Source of the DNA: Reichenbachiella sp.
GTDB taxonomy: Bacteria > Bacteroidota > Bacteroidia > Cytophagales > Cyclobacteriaceae
Assembly: GCF_033344935.1 (NCBI RefSeq)
Contig: NZ_JAWPMM010000001.1
Coordinates: 2,590,001 to 2,654,000 of the forward strand
Direction of reading: 5' to 3'
Length of the DNA stretch: 64,000 nt
Shown here: positions 7,440-17,115 of the stretch, in pieces
Layout of the letters: each line of letters starts with the position of its first letter
Position numbering within the stretch: position 1 is the first letter of the stretch
The notes under the pieces: generated by a model
What the model was told of the DNA's origin: nothing
Databases searched by the model: none
What the model saw: only the letters and a program-made list of their open reading frames with translations
Translations under genes and position numbers: made by a program

Positions 7440-10400
7440 ATGATAAAAACCAATACTCGAAAATCCCTGTATATGGGGATTGCTTTCTTATTTTTTAGTA
7501 TTGGTGCCTTTGCACAGACTACCACCTCGTGGATTACAGGTAGGGTGCAAGGTACCGATGGAGCGGATCTGGTAGGATCTACGGTAATTGCTATACACGT
7601 ACCTACAGGTACTAAGTATGGTGTATCAACAAGACTGGATGGTGGATATGATATTCCTAACGCTAAAATTGGCGGCCCATATTCAGTAGAGGTATCTTTT
7701 GTAGGCTTCAAAAGTCAAAAAGTAGAAGGTGTCTTTTTGACATTAGGTCAAAAGCAGCGACTAGACTTTGTGCTGCAAGAGGACGCCACCACCATTCAAG
7801 AAGTGGTCATTACCGCCAATCGTGATGATGTAATGAATAGTGAGCGCACTGGCGCTGAGACTACTATTAGCAATGATCAGTTGGTGTTATTACCCACAAT
7901 TTCTAGATCTACACAAGATATATTTAGATTAACTCCGTCTAATGATGGAAATGGATTTGCTGGTCGAAGTGATCACGATACCAACTTTTCATTGGATGGC
8001 TCAATTTTTAACAACCCATTCGGACTAGATGCAGCCACTCCTGGTGGACAGGCAGGTGCTCAACCCATTTCATTAGATGCAATTGATCAGATACAAGTAT
8101 CGGTGGCACCGTTTGATGTCACCAAAGCTGGATTTACAGGAGCTTCCGTAGATGCAGTAACAAAGAGTGGTACTAACGCTTTGAAGGGTACGGCGTTTGG
8201 CTTCTATAGAAATCAAGCCATGACTGGAAAGAAAGTGAATGGAACTTCTATTGATGTTCCTGACTTGACTCAATTTCAAGGTGGTTTTTCCCTAGGTGGA
8301 CCGATCATTAAAAACAAACTTTTCTTCTTCGCCAATATGGAAATGGAGAGAAGAGAGGACCTAGGTCAAAATGTTGTTGCTGATAATGGAAGTAACTCTG
8401 GAGAAAGTAATGTAGCTAGAGTTTCTGAAGCAGATTTGATTGCTGTTCAAAGTGCGTTGAGAAGTATAGGTCACGATCCTGGGGATTATCAAGGTTATAC
8501 GCATAAAACAGAAAACTTAAAGGCCATGTTGAAAATTGATTGGAATATCAATGATAAGCACAGTTTGACAGCTACATACAACATGCTCGATGCGAATAGA
8601 GATTTGCCAGCTCACCCTAATGCAATTATTAGAAGAGGGCCGGATAGAACGACCATGCAATTTGAAAATTCAGGGTACAATATTGAAAATAAGATCCAGT
8701 CCGGAATGCTGGAATTAAATTCTATTTTCAGTAATACAGTATCAAACAAATTGCAAGTAGGAATGACCATGTTTAGAGATGCGAGAGATCCTAAAAGTGA
8801 ACCTTTTCCAGATTTGAATATTGCAAACAATACGATCAATTACATTGTTGCAGGTCACGAACCTTTCTCTATTCACAATAGGTTAGATCAGGATGTGATT
8901 CAAATAACAAACAATGTCAATATTTTTAAAGGTGCTCATACTTTTACTGTTGGAGGATCTTTTGAGAAGTTCATGTTTGATAACTCGTTCAACTTAGGTG
9001 CCTATGGAGGAACTTTTGGACCGGCATACTCAAGTGTAGCACAATTTCAGGATTCAATAGCTAGCGGATATATCGCAGGGCAGAAAGCTGCTGCAGAAGC
9101 TCTTTTTGCTTCGAACAATGCGGCAACACCTGATACTGGTGGATGGGCATTGGCAGAAACGAATGTTGGTCAACTTTCATTCTATGCGCAAGATGAATGG
9201 CAAGCCACTGATAATCTGGCTTTGACTTTTGGTTTAAGAATGGATGTGCCTTTGTATTTTGATACTGAGGAAAAAATGCAGGAAAACATAGACAGAAACT
9301 GTTGCTATGATCCAAGCATTCAATACTATGATGAAAATGGCGATCCTATCATGTTTAATTCACTAGAGTTTCCAGAGCAAAAACCATTGTTTTCACCAAG
9401 ATTTGGATTCAACTGGGATGTGAACGGAGATAGAACTGTTCAGGTAAGAGGGGGAACAGGCTTATTTACGGGTAGATTTCCATTCGTATGGATCGGTAAT
9501 CAGGTGGCTAACCCTAATTTCTTTTTCTATACCGTATCAAGAACTGATTTTAAATTTCCACAGGTTTGGAAAACTAATTTGGGTGTGGACAAGAAACTCG
9601 GCGAAGGATTTACACTTTCTGCTGACTTAGTTTATTCTAAGGATGTCAATGGGATTATGGTTAGAAACTACGGCTTGATTCAGCCTAATTCAACACTTTC
9701 TGGACAACCGGGAAGACAAGTATATGGAGCTGGAGATAGAGCGACTGTATTTGGCGGTGCGACGAATGCGTATGTATTGTCGAACTCAGATGTTGGTCGT
9801 AGTGTGAACCTTTCATTGGAATTGAAGAAGAGCTGGACTAATGGATTATATACTTCTTTAGCTTATAACTTCCTTGATTCAAAAGATGCCTCATCGCTCG
9901 TAGGAGAAATTTCAAGTGATACTTATGATAGAAATCCAGCGATAAATAATGTGAATGAAGCTGTTGCTTCTCCGTCGCTTTATGGAAATAGACATAGAAT
10001 TGTAGGTACCATTAACAAGAAGTTTACTTATGGTGGAGATAAAACAGCGACTACGGTTTCTTTCTTTATAGAATATGCTCAGGGCGGAAGATTCTCATAC
10101 ACTTATGCAGGAGATATCAATAATGATGGCTCAGGCTTAAATGACCTGATCTACGTGCCAACAGATGGTGAAATTGATCAGATGCAATTCGATACATTTT
10201 TCGCTACAGAGGCAGACCAGCGTGCAGGGTTGAAGTCTTATATTGCACAGGATGAGTACTTAAATGTTCGACGAGGAAGATATGCTGAAAAGTATAGTGC
10301 TTTAAGCCCTTGGTTCTCAACTTGGGATATGAGAGTACTACAAGATTTTTATATTGGTGAACAAACTTTGCAGTTAAGCTTAGATATTCTTAATATTGGC

Positions 10401-10589
10401 AATCTGATTTCCAATAAATGGGGTGTGAGACAAGTTCCTTTAAATACCTCGCCTATTGGATATGTTAGAACTGAGGCAACAGGTGAGCCTGTTTATTCAT
10501 TCGATACAAACGCCAAAGAGACATTTGCGGATGATTTTGGACTACAGTCTAGATGGCAATTGCAGCTTGGTGTAAGATATATATTTTAA
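7440..10589 (+). CDS. Oar-like TonB-dependent receptor with N-terminal carboxypeptidase-regulatory-like domain
   Basis: The 1,049-residue outer membrane protein begins with a signal peptide (residues 1-25, ending GAFAQ). A carboxypeptidase-regulatory-like beta-sandwich follows (about 30-115, ITGRVQGTDGADLVGSTVIA), then the linker QEVVITAN and a plug domain (about 130-240). The rest is a long beta-barrel ending LQLGVRYIF with a terminal Phe. This is the Oar/CirA-like class common in Bacteroidota. No SusD partner is adjacent, so it is not a classical glycan SusCD pair. Related proteins take part in secretion or adhesion (Oar of Myxococcus) or import peptides and siderophores; the substrate here is unknown. 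Confidence 0.9.
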   Translation: MIKTNTRKSLYMGIAFLFFSIGAFAQTTTSWITGRVQGTDGADLVGSTVIAIHVPTGTKYGVSTRLDGGYDIPNAKIGGPYSVEVSFVGFKSQKVEGVFLTLGQKQRLDFVLQEDATTIQEVVITANRDDVMNSERTGAETTISNDQLVLLPTISRSTQDIFRLTPSNDGNGFAGRSDHDTNFSLDGSIFNNPFGLDAATPGGQAGAQPISLDAIDQIQVSVAPFDVTKAGFTGASVDAVTKSGTNALKGTAFGFYRNQAMTGKKVNGTSIDVPDLTQFQGGFSLGGPIIKNKLFFFANMEMERREDLGQNVVADNGSNSGESNVARVSEADLIAVQSALRSIGHDPGDYQGYTHKTENLKAMLKIDWNINDKHSLTATYNMLDANRDLPAHPNAIIRRGPDRTTMQFENSGYNIENKIQSGMLELNSIFSNTVSNKLQVGMTMFRDARDPKSEPFPDLNIANNTINYIVAGHEPFSIHNRLDQDVIQITNNVNIFKGAHTFTVGGSFEKFMFDNSFNLGAYGGTFGPAYSSVAQFQDSIASGYIAGQKAAAEALFASNNAATPDTGGWALAETNVGQLSFYAQDEWQATDNLALTFGLRMDVPLYFDTEEKMQENIDRNCCYDPSIQYYDENGDPIMFNSLEFPEQKPLFSPRFGFNWDVNGDRTVQVRGGTGLFTGRFPFVWIGNQVANPNFFFYTVSRTDFKFPQVWKTNLGVDKKLGEGFTLSADLVYSKDVNGIMVRNYGLIQPNSTLSGQPGRQVYGAGDRATVFGGATNAYVLSNSDVGRSVNLSLELKKSWTNGLYTSLAYNFLDSKDASSLVGEISSDTYDRNPAINNVNEAVASPSLYGNRHRIVGTINKKFTYGGDKTATTVSFFIEYAQGGRFSYTYAGDINNDGSGLNDLIYVPTDGEIDQMQFDTFFATEADQRAGLKSYIAQDEYLNVRRGRYAEKYSALSPWFSTWDMRVLQDFYIGEQTLQLSLDILNIGNLISNKWGVRQVPLNTSPIGYVRTEATGEPVYSFDTNAKETFADDFGLQSRWQLQLGVRYIF

Positions 10590-10632
10590 TAAAGACGCTT
10601 CATTGAGAAAAAGGTAAAGAGATTTACCTTGG

Positions 10633-10664
10633 AGAAAGCCCCCTAGTGGGGCTTTCTTTTTTTT
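10633..10664 (+). terminator. Intrinsic terminator after the TonB receptor gene
   Basis: AGAAAGCCCC (10633-10642) pairs with GGGGCTTTCT (10648-10657) around a 5-nt loop, followed by a run of T. Confidence 0.88.
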
Positions 10665-10666
10665 AG

Positions 10667-10674
10667 TAGCTTTG
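10667..10674 (+). promoter_or_regulatory. Candidate -7 element of mtaB
   Basis: TAGCTTTG matches TAnnTTTG and ends 17 bases before the ATG at 10692. It follows directly after the terminator of the preceding gene, so mtaB is probably its own unit. Confidence 0.5.
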
Positions 10675-10691
10675 CGTTTTATTTATTCGGC

Positions 10692-11999
10692 ATGAAAAAA
10701 GTTGCATTTTATACCTTGGGCTGCAAGCTCAATTTTTCTGAAACCTCAACCATTTCAAGACTTTTCGAAGAGGAAGGTTATGAGAAGGTGGCTTTTGAAA
10801 ATGAGCCTGACATCTTTGTAATCAACACCTGTTCGGTTACTGAAAATGCAGATAAAAAATGCCGTCAAATTGTAAAAAACGCAAAGAAGGTATCCCCAGA
10901 ATCATTTGTGGTCATTATAGGTTGTTTTGCACAATTAAAACCTAAAAAGATTTCTGAGATTCCAGGTGTGGATGCTGTATTAGGTGCAGCTGAAAAATTT
11001 AAGCTATTAGAACATCTTAAAGATTTTGAAAAACGGAAAGAAGCCATCATTTGTGCTTCTGAAATTTCAAATGCGACAGAATTCAACAACGCCTATTCAA
11101 TAGCAGACCGTACAAGGACTTTCCTCAAGGTTCAAGATGGTTGTAATTATGGTTGTGCTTTCTGTACTATTCCACTCGCCAGGGGAAAAAGTAGAAGTGA
11201 TAGTATAGAGAATATCCTGAAATCAGCTCATGAAATTGCTCAAACTGAGGTAAAAGAAGTGGTGTTAACTGGAGTTAATATCGGGGACTTTGGTGTGCAA
11301 GGTGGAAGAAGAAAAGAACGTTTTCTTGAGTTAGTGAAGGCGTTGGATGAAGTAGAAGGGATTGAGCGTTTTAGAATTTCTTCTATAGAGCCTAACTTGT
11401 TGAATAATCAGATCATTGAATTTGTTGCGGAGAGTAAGCGATTTGCTCCGCATTTTCATATTCCACTACAATCTGGGAGCAACAAGATTCTCAAGTTGAT
11501 GAATAGAAGATATTTGAGAGAGCTATACGTGGAGCGTGTAGCTAAAATAAAGGAGACCATGCCCAATGCATGTATTGGAGTGGACGTAATTACTGGCTTT
11601 CCAGGAGAGACTCATGAAGATTTTTTGGATACCTACAATTTCATCAATGAATTGCCAGTTTCTTACTTACATGTATTCACATACTCAGAACGAGCGAATA
11701 CAAACGCAGTAGAAATGGATGGGGTAGTGCCCAAAAAAGAAAGGAATGAACGTTCAAATATGCTCCGTATTCTTTCAGAAAAGAAGAAGCAGGCATTCTA
11801 TGAATCTCAAATTGGAAATGAGTTTACTGTACTATTGGAAAATGATGTGAAGGACGACTTTATGTTCGGCTTCACTGAAAATTATCTAAAAGTCAAATTG
11901 CCTTATCAGGAAGATTTAGTGAATGAACTAAGATTAGTCAACATGCAGTCCGTAGAAGAAGACGGAACGATGAGAGCAAACGAAACTCAACTAGTTTGA
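10692..11999 (+). CDS. mtaB: tRNA t6A37 methylthiotransferase MtaB
   Basis: This 435-residue radical SAM methylthiotransferase adds a methylthio group to threonylcarbamoyladenosine at tRNA position 37. The N-terminal UPF0004 domain carries GCKLN (Cys11) and INTCSV, which ligate the auxiliary Fe-S cluster. The radical SAM motif CNYGCAFC lies near residues 150-157, and a TRAM RNA-binding domain closes the protein. GCKLN instead of the GCQMN of MiaB is the distinguishing feature of the MtaB/YqeV branch. Its stop at 11999 abuts, with no spacer, the stop of the convergent DUF2911 gene; no terminator is visible between them. Confidence 0.93.
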   Translation: MKKVAFYTLGCKLNFSETSTISRLFEEEGYEKVAFENEPDIFVINTCSVTENADKKCRQIVKNAKKVSPESFVVIIGCFAQLKPKKISEIPGVDAVLGAAEKFKLLEHLKDFEKRKEAIICASEISNATEFNNAYSIADRTRTFLKVQDGCNYGCAFCTIPLARGKSRSDSIENILKSAHEIAQTEVKEVVLTGVNIGDFGVQGGRRKERFLELVKALDEVEGIERFRISSIEPNLLNNQIIEFVAESKRFAPHFHIPLQSGSNKILKLMNRRYLRELYVERVAKIKETMPNACIGVDVITGFPGETHEDFLDTYNFINELPVSYLHVFTYSERANTNAVEMDGVVPKKERNERSNMLRILSEKKKQAFYESQIGNEFTVLLENDVKDDFMFGFTENYLKVKLPYQEDLVNELRLVNMQSVEEDGTMRANETQLV

Positions 12000-12602
12000 C
12001 TATAGTGGCATCACTAGAAAGTCGAATTTCAATTGATCCCAAGCAAATTCGATCACTCCAGTATCATCGATTGTGAAAGTCATTCTTTCGCTTAAATCAT
12101 TGTTTGTAGAAGGTTCAACTTCAAAGCGTAGCACATCAAGGGACTGATCATAATCGTAAGCTCCCCAAACTTCATATTTAGTATTTAATATGACTGTCCA
12201 TTTGTCTTTAGTGGGTATGGTGTATAGCGCATAGTTTCCTGCAAGTAATGTGTCTCCATTCACTAATATGTTGCCTGTAGCTGAAAGTACTGTGGCTTCA
12301 TTGGCTCCGGTTCTCCAAATTCGATCGAAAGGAACTAAATCACCCCAAATGGTACGACCTTTTACCGCAGGTTGACTATAGGTTATAAAAACATCAGTAT
12401 CTCCTAGACTTGTTATAGCTCTAGCGGGAGGAGAAGGTCTGGAAGCACACTTCTTTTGATAAGACTCAAATTCCTTTAAATCAGAAGAGATAAACTTGGA
12501 GGGGTATTCTGGACGATAGCATCCACCAAGGGCAAGAGGAGTGAGGATAACGATCAGTATCCACCAATTGCTCATATTCATATTTAAAAACCTTTCTTTC
12601 AA
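12000..12602 (-). CDS. DUF2911 lipoprotein
   Basis: This 200-residue protein has a lipoprotein signal peptide (basic n-region, hydrophobic core, lipobox LALGGC with Cys28). The body is a DUF2911 domain recognisable by DVFITYSQPAVKGRTIWGDLVPFDRIWRTGANEAT and a beta-rich C-terminus. Bacteroidota carry many DUF2911 proteins; no biochemical function is established, and they are predicted to be periplasmic or outer-membrane-anchored beta-sandwich proteins. ATG codons at 12581 and 12575 are alternative starts that keep most of the leader. The gene is convergent with mtaB and touches its stop. Confidence 0.82.
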   Translation of the reverse strand: MKERFLNMNMSNWWILIVILTPLALGGCYRPEYPSKFISSDLKEFESYQKKCASRPSPPARAITSLGDTDVFITYSQPAVKGRTIWGDLVPFDRIWRTGANEATVLSATGNILVNGDTLLAGNYALYTIPTKDKWTVILNTKYEVWGAYDYDQSLDVLRFEVEPSTNNDLSERMTFTIDDTGVIEFAWDQLKFDFLVMPL

Positions 12603-12797
12603 TTTGCCAAATTAATATTTTCTTGAATCAAGTGTACGTGATACCTCTAAATATGTTCAAACATTTATTTCTAATTAATGGTATAAATTTTATGTGCTCA
12701 TTTTTCGTACAACGATTGTATCAAAACCGATCATGATCTGACTTTAATTATTTGTATAACTATCAGTATATCAGGCAGATAATTGATTAGGTATATT

Positions 12798-12811
12798 TTT
12801 TGTTAACAAAA
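12798..12811. promoter_or_regulatory. 14-bp palindrome upstream of a small hypothetical gene
   Basis: TTTTGTTAACAAAA is a perfect palindrome 31 bp before the ATG at 12842, inside an AT-rich intergenic stretch. It could be an operator, or chance in AT-rich DNA. Confidence 0.3.
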
Positions 12812-12841
12812 CATTAACTATATCAAATAAAACTTGAAATT

Positions 12842-13102
12842 ATGAGTATCATCGGAATCGAAATCCCGCGACTAGAAGAAGATCAGGACATCAGTGTTGA
12901 AGTAAAGATCAATGGGATCAAAAAACAATACAGCTATCGAGTTGAAATTTTCTATTGGGAGGAATGTCCTTTTCCTACAGAAGATCGGGTAGAGTGTATT
13001 AAAAACTTAGTGTCTAGTTATGATCAGGAGTGGGATTTGGCTCATATCGGCATACCAACTGACGAGTACATTCCGATTACGTTTAGAAAAAAGAGGACTT
13101 AG
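12842..13102 (+). CDS. Small conserved-looking hypothetical protein (86 aa)
   Basis: I do not recognise a family. The protein is acidic (start MSIIGIEIPRLEEDQDISVEV), has no signal peptide or membrane segment, and holds two cysteines (WEECPF and VECIK). Predicted character is mixed alpha/beta. Support for it as a real gene: good start context, a candidate operator palindrome upstream, no competing frame, and two hairpins after the stop, the second a good terminator. It stands alone between the DUF2911 gene and the VPS10-like gene. Confidence 0.65.
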   Translation: MSIIGIEIPRLEEDQDISVEVKINGIKKQYSYRVEIFYWEECPFPTEDRVECIKNLVSSYDQEWDLAHIGIPTDEYIPITFRKKRT

Positions 13103-13149
13103 GTTTTTTAACCAAGTCTAGAATTCTTATTATTGTTAAGATTTCAACT

Positions 13150-13178
13150 GGTTATGTCTTGGATATGAGTACATAACC
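13150..13178 (+). other. Inverted repeat (stem-loop) after the small hypothetical gene
   Basis: GGTTATGT (13150-13157) pairs with ACATAACC (13171-13178) around a 13-nt loop. There is no T tail directly behind it. It lies 11 bp before the terminator hairpin and may be a 3' stability element or part of a small RNA. Confidence 0.4.
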
Positions 13179-13188
13179 TCAACTATAT

Positions 13189-13213
13189 AACCACGTGCAA
13201 ACGTGGTTTTTTT
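13189..13213 (+). terminator. Intrinsic terminator of the small hypothetical gene
   Basis: AACCACGT (13189-13196) pairs with ACGTGGTT (13201-13208) around loop GCAA, followed by a T run. Confidence 0.8.
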
Positions 13214-13311
13214 GTGCCCTTCTGTTTATCACATTTATTATCCGTTTATCAGATTAGAGTCTAGCTTCAGTAAAGAATGGTTATTTTAGTTATGTAAAAA
13301 AACATTAATCC

Positions 13312-16300
13312 ATGCGAAATATCTTAACAACCCTGAGCTTAGCTTTACTTTCCTATTTTTCGTGCGCACAAGACATTGACATGTCTTTAATGAAAGGCAT
13401 GAAAATACGTAATATAGGACCTGCAGGTATGAGCGGAAGAGTTACTGCTATTGATGCGGTACATGCCAATCCAGATATAATTTATATAGGTACAGCCTCT
13501 GGTGGGGTATGGAAGTCCGAAGGCGGCGGTGTGACTTGGATCCCAGTTTTTGAAAAAGAAGCAGTTGCCTCTGTTGGTGCTTTGGCTATTGATCAGTCTA
13601 ACCCAGATGTGATCTGGATTGGTACAGGTGAAGGTAACCCGAGAAATAGTGCAACAAGTGGCGCTGGAGTCTATAGGACACTCGATGGAGGTGCAACATG
13701 GCAATTGATGGGACTGGAAGGTACCAGAAATATTCATAGAGTAATTATAGATCCTAGAAATTCAAATGTCATTTATGTGGGTGCACAAGGATCGGCCTGG
13801 GGTGAAAGTTCAGACAGAGGAGTATACAAATCTATGGATGGAGGTAAATCATGGAAAAAAATATTGTACACCAATTTAAAAACAGGAATTGGAGAATTGG
13901 TCATGGACCCAAATAATCCGAATAAGTTATTTGCAGCCATGTGGGAGTTTAGAAGATGGCCGTGGTTTTTTAAATCTGGGGGTGAGGGCTCTGCGCTGCA
14001 TGTTACTTATGATGGAGGCGAGACTTGGAAGAAGTTGACCAATGAAGATGGTTTGCCTGAAGGTGAATTAGGTCGAATGGGATTGGCCATTTCAAGAAGT
14101 AATCCTAAAGTGGTGTATGCCTTAATAGAATCAAAAAAGAACGCACTATACAAATCTGAAGATGGAGGAGTAAAATGGAAGAAGGTGCAAGACAAAGAAG
14201 TGGGTGGTCGACCATTTTACTATGCAGAAATAGCCGCAGATCCATTGAATGAAAATCGATTGTATAATATTTATTCTGAGGTAGGGTTAAGCGAGGATGG
14301 AGGGAAGACATTCTCAACACTATTGGGCTGGAATCCTACGCGTGTGCATGGAGATTACCATGCTATTTGGATTCATCCTACAGACCCTTCTTTGGTTATT
14401 ATAGGCAATGACGGCGGACTGGCGATTTCTAGAGATAGAGCGAAGACGTTTAGATTTGTAGAGAATCTACCTGTAGGTCAATTCTATCACATTTCTACCG
14501 ATAATCAAGTGCCTTACAATATTTATGGTGGCATGCAGGATAATGGTTCCTGGATAGGGCCATCTAATTCACTCAGAAATGGAGGTATCAGAAACAGTTA
14601 TTGGGACGAAATAGCTTTTGGTGACGGATTTGATGTGGTGCCTGATCGCTCTAATCCTCGATATGCATTTGGTATGTGGCAAGGGGGTAATGTGTTGTAT
14701 ATAGATCTGGAAACTGGTGAGTCACAGTATATTAAGCCTGTTCATCCAGATGGTAAAAAATTGAGGTTTAATTGGAATGCCGCGATAGCGCAGGACCCAA
14801 CGAATCCAGACGTAGTTTACTACGGTAGCCAGTTCGTACACAAGAGTGTTGATAAAGGACAGAATTGGACCATTATTTCTCCTGATCTTACCACCAACGA
14901 TCCGGCCAAACAAAAAAGCAATGAAAGTGGCGGACTAACTATGGATGCCTCTGGGGCGGAAAACTTCACTACCATTTTGGCTATTTCTCCATCACCAATT
15001 GATGATCAGGTATTATGGGTGTCTACTGATGATGGCAATATCCAATTGACCAAAGATGGAGGAAAGACATGGACAATTCTGAATAGTAGAATCAAAGGCT
15101 TAAAATCAGGCGCTTGGATGCCTCAAGTGAAAGCATCTAAATACAACGCAGGGGAAGCCGTATTGGTCGTCAATGACTACAGGAGGGATGACTGGACACC
15201 GTGGTTATACCGTACGACAGATTTCGGTAAAACCTGGGAAAGGTTGGTTGATGATCAGGATGTGTCAGGCTACGTTTTAAGTTATGTTCAAGACCCTGTA
15301 GAACCTAATCTCATGTTCGTAGGTACTGAGTTTGGTTTGTATGTTTCATTCAATGCTGGACAATCATGGAATCAATGGAAAGAAGGGTATCCTACGGTCT
15401 CTACCTATGATTTGGATATTCAGGAAGAATTTGGAGATCTAGTGATAGGTACCTTTGGACGATCCATTTGGGTGCTGGATGATATTCGTCCGTTAAGAGC
15501 CTTGGCTAAAGAAGGGACTTCTTTGCTCAGTAGAAACATTTATGCATATGAAGCTGCGGATGCCTACCTGTGGAGTCGAAAAGAGGCAGCGGGTACCAGG
15601 TTTCAGGGTGATGCTATTTATAAAGGTGACGACAAGGCCAATGGTGCACTCTTGACTTATTCGCTAAAGAAAACATCTAAACAAGACACTACAATCAAAT
15701 CGGATACTGTGTGGATCAAAGTATTTGATGCTTCTAATAATGAAATCAGAAAAACTTTTACCGTAGGTAAGCAGGGCATGAATCGTTACAATTGGGACAT
15801 GTGTAGAAGAGGATTTCGCTCTACGACTACTGCTAAACCAGAAAAGGAAATTCAGGATGTTTCGGGACGCTGGGTTCTTCCCGGAAAGTATGGGGTGCAA
15901 TTCAAATGTGGTAATGATTCTGTGATGACTAGTGTGTTGATCAAAAAGGATCCAAGAATAGACATTACAGAAGAAACAATGGCCAAGAATGCTCAAACGC
16001 TAGATCAGATCACTAAATATCAAATGTTGGCTACTATGGCCATTGATCAATTAAATGAAGCCAATAAGAGCATTGAACTAACGCTGGCTGCTATGAAAAG
16101 ACAGAGTGTAGCAAACGATAATATCACGAGTACAGCTAAAGAGTTGAAGAAAAAAATTAAATCTCTCAAAGAATTGATCAACGATAAAGAGGACCTTCAA
16201 GGCTTTATCGATGGAGGACACATTATTTCAGGTAAACTATGGACAACAAGTTTCTATTCTCAACTCTATAGTATGAACAACTCGTCACAAGAATTAGCTG

Positions 16301-16443
16301 CCAATCAATTGAAATCACAATTGGATGGGGTACTCACTCAAACCAATACGTTTTTTGAAAATGAATGGCTAGAATTTCAAAAGAATGTTGAAATGCTGAA
16401 TTTGAGTTTGTTTCAGCCTTATGAAAAACTAGAATTAGAATAA
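13312..16443 (+). CDS. VPS10/sortilin-like beta-propeller protein (annotated glycosyl hydrolase family)
   Basis: The 1,043-residue exported protein has a signal peptide (residues 1-19, ending SYFSCAQ). Residues of about 25-740 form BNR/Asp-box beta-propeller blades (GGVWKSEGGGVTWIPV, GVYRTLDGGATW, GVYKSMDGGKSW and others, several with the SxDGGxTW Asp-box). The C-terminal 300 residues are a beta-sandwich followed by helical, charged sequence. This architecture is widespread in Bacteroidota under names such as VPS10 domain or glycosyl hydrolase, but the Asp-boxes are structural, and no glycosidase catalytic set is evident. A periplasmic or surface role is likely; the substrate is unknown. Confidence 0.85.
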   Translation: MRNILTTLSLALLSYFSCAQDIDMSLMKGMKIRNIGPAGMSGRVTAIDAVHANPDIIYIGTASGGVWKSEGGGVTWIPVFEKEAVASVGALAIDQSNPDVIWIGTGEGNPRNSATSGAGVYRTLDGGATWQLMGLEGTRNIHRVIIDPRNSNVIYVGAQGSAWGESSDRGVYKSMDGGKSWKKILYTNLKTGIGELVMDPNNPNKLFAAMWEFRRWPWFFKSGGEGSALHVTYDGGETWKKLTNEDGLPEGELGRMGLAISRSNPKVVYALIESKKNALYKSEDGGVKWKKVQDKEVGGRPFYYAEIAADPLNENRLYNIYSEVGLSEDGGKTFSTLLGWNPTRVHGDYHAIWIHPTDPSLVIIGNDGGLAISRDRAKTFRFVENLPVGQFYHISTDNQVPYNIYGGMQDNGSWIGPSNSLRNGGIRNSYWDEIAFGDGFDVVPDRSNPRYAFGMWQGGNVLYIDLETGESQYIKPVHPDGKKLRFNWNAAIAQDPTNPDVVYYGSQFVHKSVDKGQNWTIISPDLTTNDPAKQKSNESGGLTMDASGAENFTTILAISPSPIDDQVLWVSTDDGNIQLTKDGGKTWTILNSRIKGLKSGAWMPQVKASKYNAGEAVLVVNDYRRDDWTPWLYRTTDFGKTWERLVDDQDVSGYVLSYVQDPVEPNLMFVGTEFGLYVSFNAGQSWNQWKEGYPTVSTYDLDIQEEFGDLVIGTFGRSIWVLDDIRPLRALAKEGTSLLSRNIYAYEAADAYLWSRKEAAGTRFQGDAIYKGDDKANGALLTYSLKKTSKQDTTIKSDTVWIKVFDASNNEIRKTFTVGKQGMNRYNWDMCRRGFRSTTTAKPEKEIQDVSGRWVLPGKYGVQFKCGNDSVMTSVLIKKDPRIDITEETMAKNAQTLDQITKYQMLATMAIDQLNEANKSIELTLAAMKRQSVANDNITSTAKELKKKIKSLKELINDKEDLQGFIDGGHIISGKLWTTSFYSQLYSMNNSSQELAANQLKSQLDGVLTQTNTFFENEWLEFQKNVEMLNLSLFQPYEKLELE

Positions 16444-16569
16444 GGCAGTTTCTCCCGAGTTGATTTTGTTTTATTTGTTCACGTGATATTCCTTTTGGAA
16501 GAATTATATTTAATGCTGAATTGAGCCGGTTGAAATCATTTTGGCTTAGTTTTTGGCTAACATACGACT

Positions 16570-17103
16570 ATGAAACAACTACTTATACTTTCTCTTGCTC
16601 TGGTTTTGATGGGTTCTACTGATCCTACTTTTAAGGTTGGGGAAGTGGCGCCTGACATTGCTTTACCGAATATGAATGGTGAAATCGTGAAATTATCTTC
16701 ACTGAGAGGGCAAATGGTATTTATTGATTTTTGGGCGTCGTGGTGCAAACCTTGTCGAAAAGAGAATCCACGAATTTTAGCAGATTACCTGAAGTATAAA
16801 GATGAAGAATTTGAAAATGGAACAGGTTTCACCGTATATGGCGTCTCGTTAGATAAGAAAAAAGAGGCCTGGGAAAAGGCAATAGCTAAGGATAGTCTGA
16901 TTTGGGATACACACGTCAGTGATTTGAAAGGCTGGAAGAATGAAGCAGCTATTGCCTATGGAATATCCAGTGTGCCAATGAGCTACCTAATTGATGGGGA
17001 TGGCGTGATAGTAGCTGTAAACCCAAGAGGGGATAAACTAGAAAAGGAACTTAAAAAGAACCGGAAGTCCGAGTCCTGGTTTAAGTCCCTTTTCGGTAAC
17101 TGA
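16570..17103 (+). CDS. TlpA-family thiol-disulfide oxidoreductase
   Basis: This 177-residue exported thioredoxin-fold protein has a short N-terminal hydrophobic leader (residues 1-15), the active site WASWCKPC (Cys59, Cys62) and the cis-Pro loop SVPMSY. An insertion between the central strands (YGVSLDKKKEAWEKAI) is typical of TlpA/ResA proteins. These keep periplasmic cysteines reduced, for example on apocytochrome c or outer-membrane proteins. It follows the VPS10-like gene by 127 bp on the same strand and converges on the Cys-rich lipoprotein gene. That lipoprotein is an attractive thiol substrate, but this is inference. Confidence 0.9.
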   Translation: MKQLLILSLALVLMGSTDPTFKVGEVAPDIALPNMNGEIVKLSSLRGQMVFIDFWASWCKPCRKENPRILADYLKYKDEEFENGTGFTVYGVSLDKKKEAWEKAIAKDSLIWDTHVSDLKGWKNEAAIAYGISSVPMSYLIDGDGVIVAVNPRGDKLEKELKKNRKSESWFKSLFGN

Positions 17104-17115
17104 ACTTGGTAGCGC

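Noticed and set aside
12732-12745. GATCATGATC palindrome as a further Fnr-type site
   Set aside because: It lacks the TGAT-N4-ATCA spacing, and there is no -7 element at 51.5 bp.
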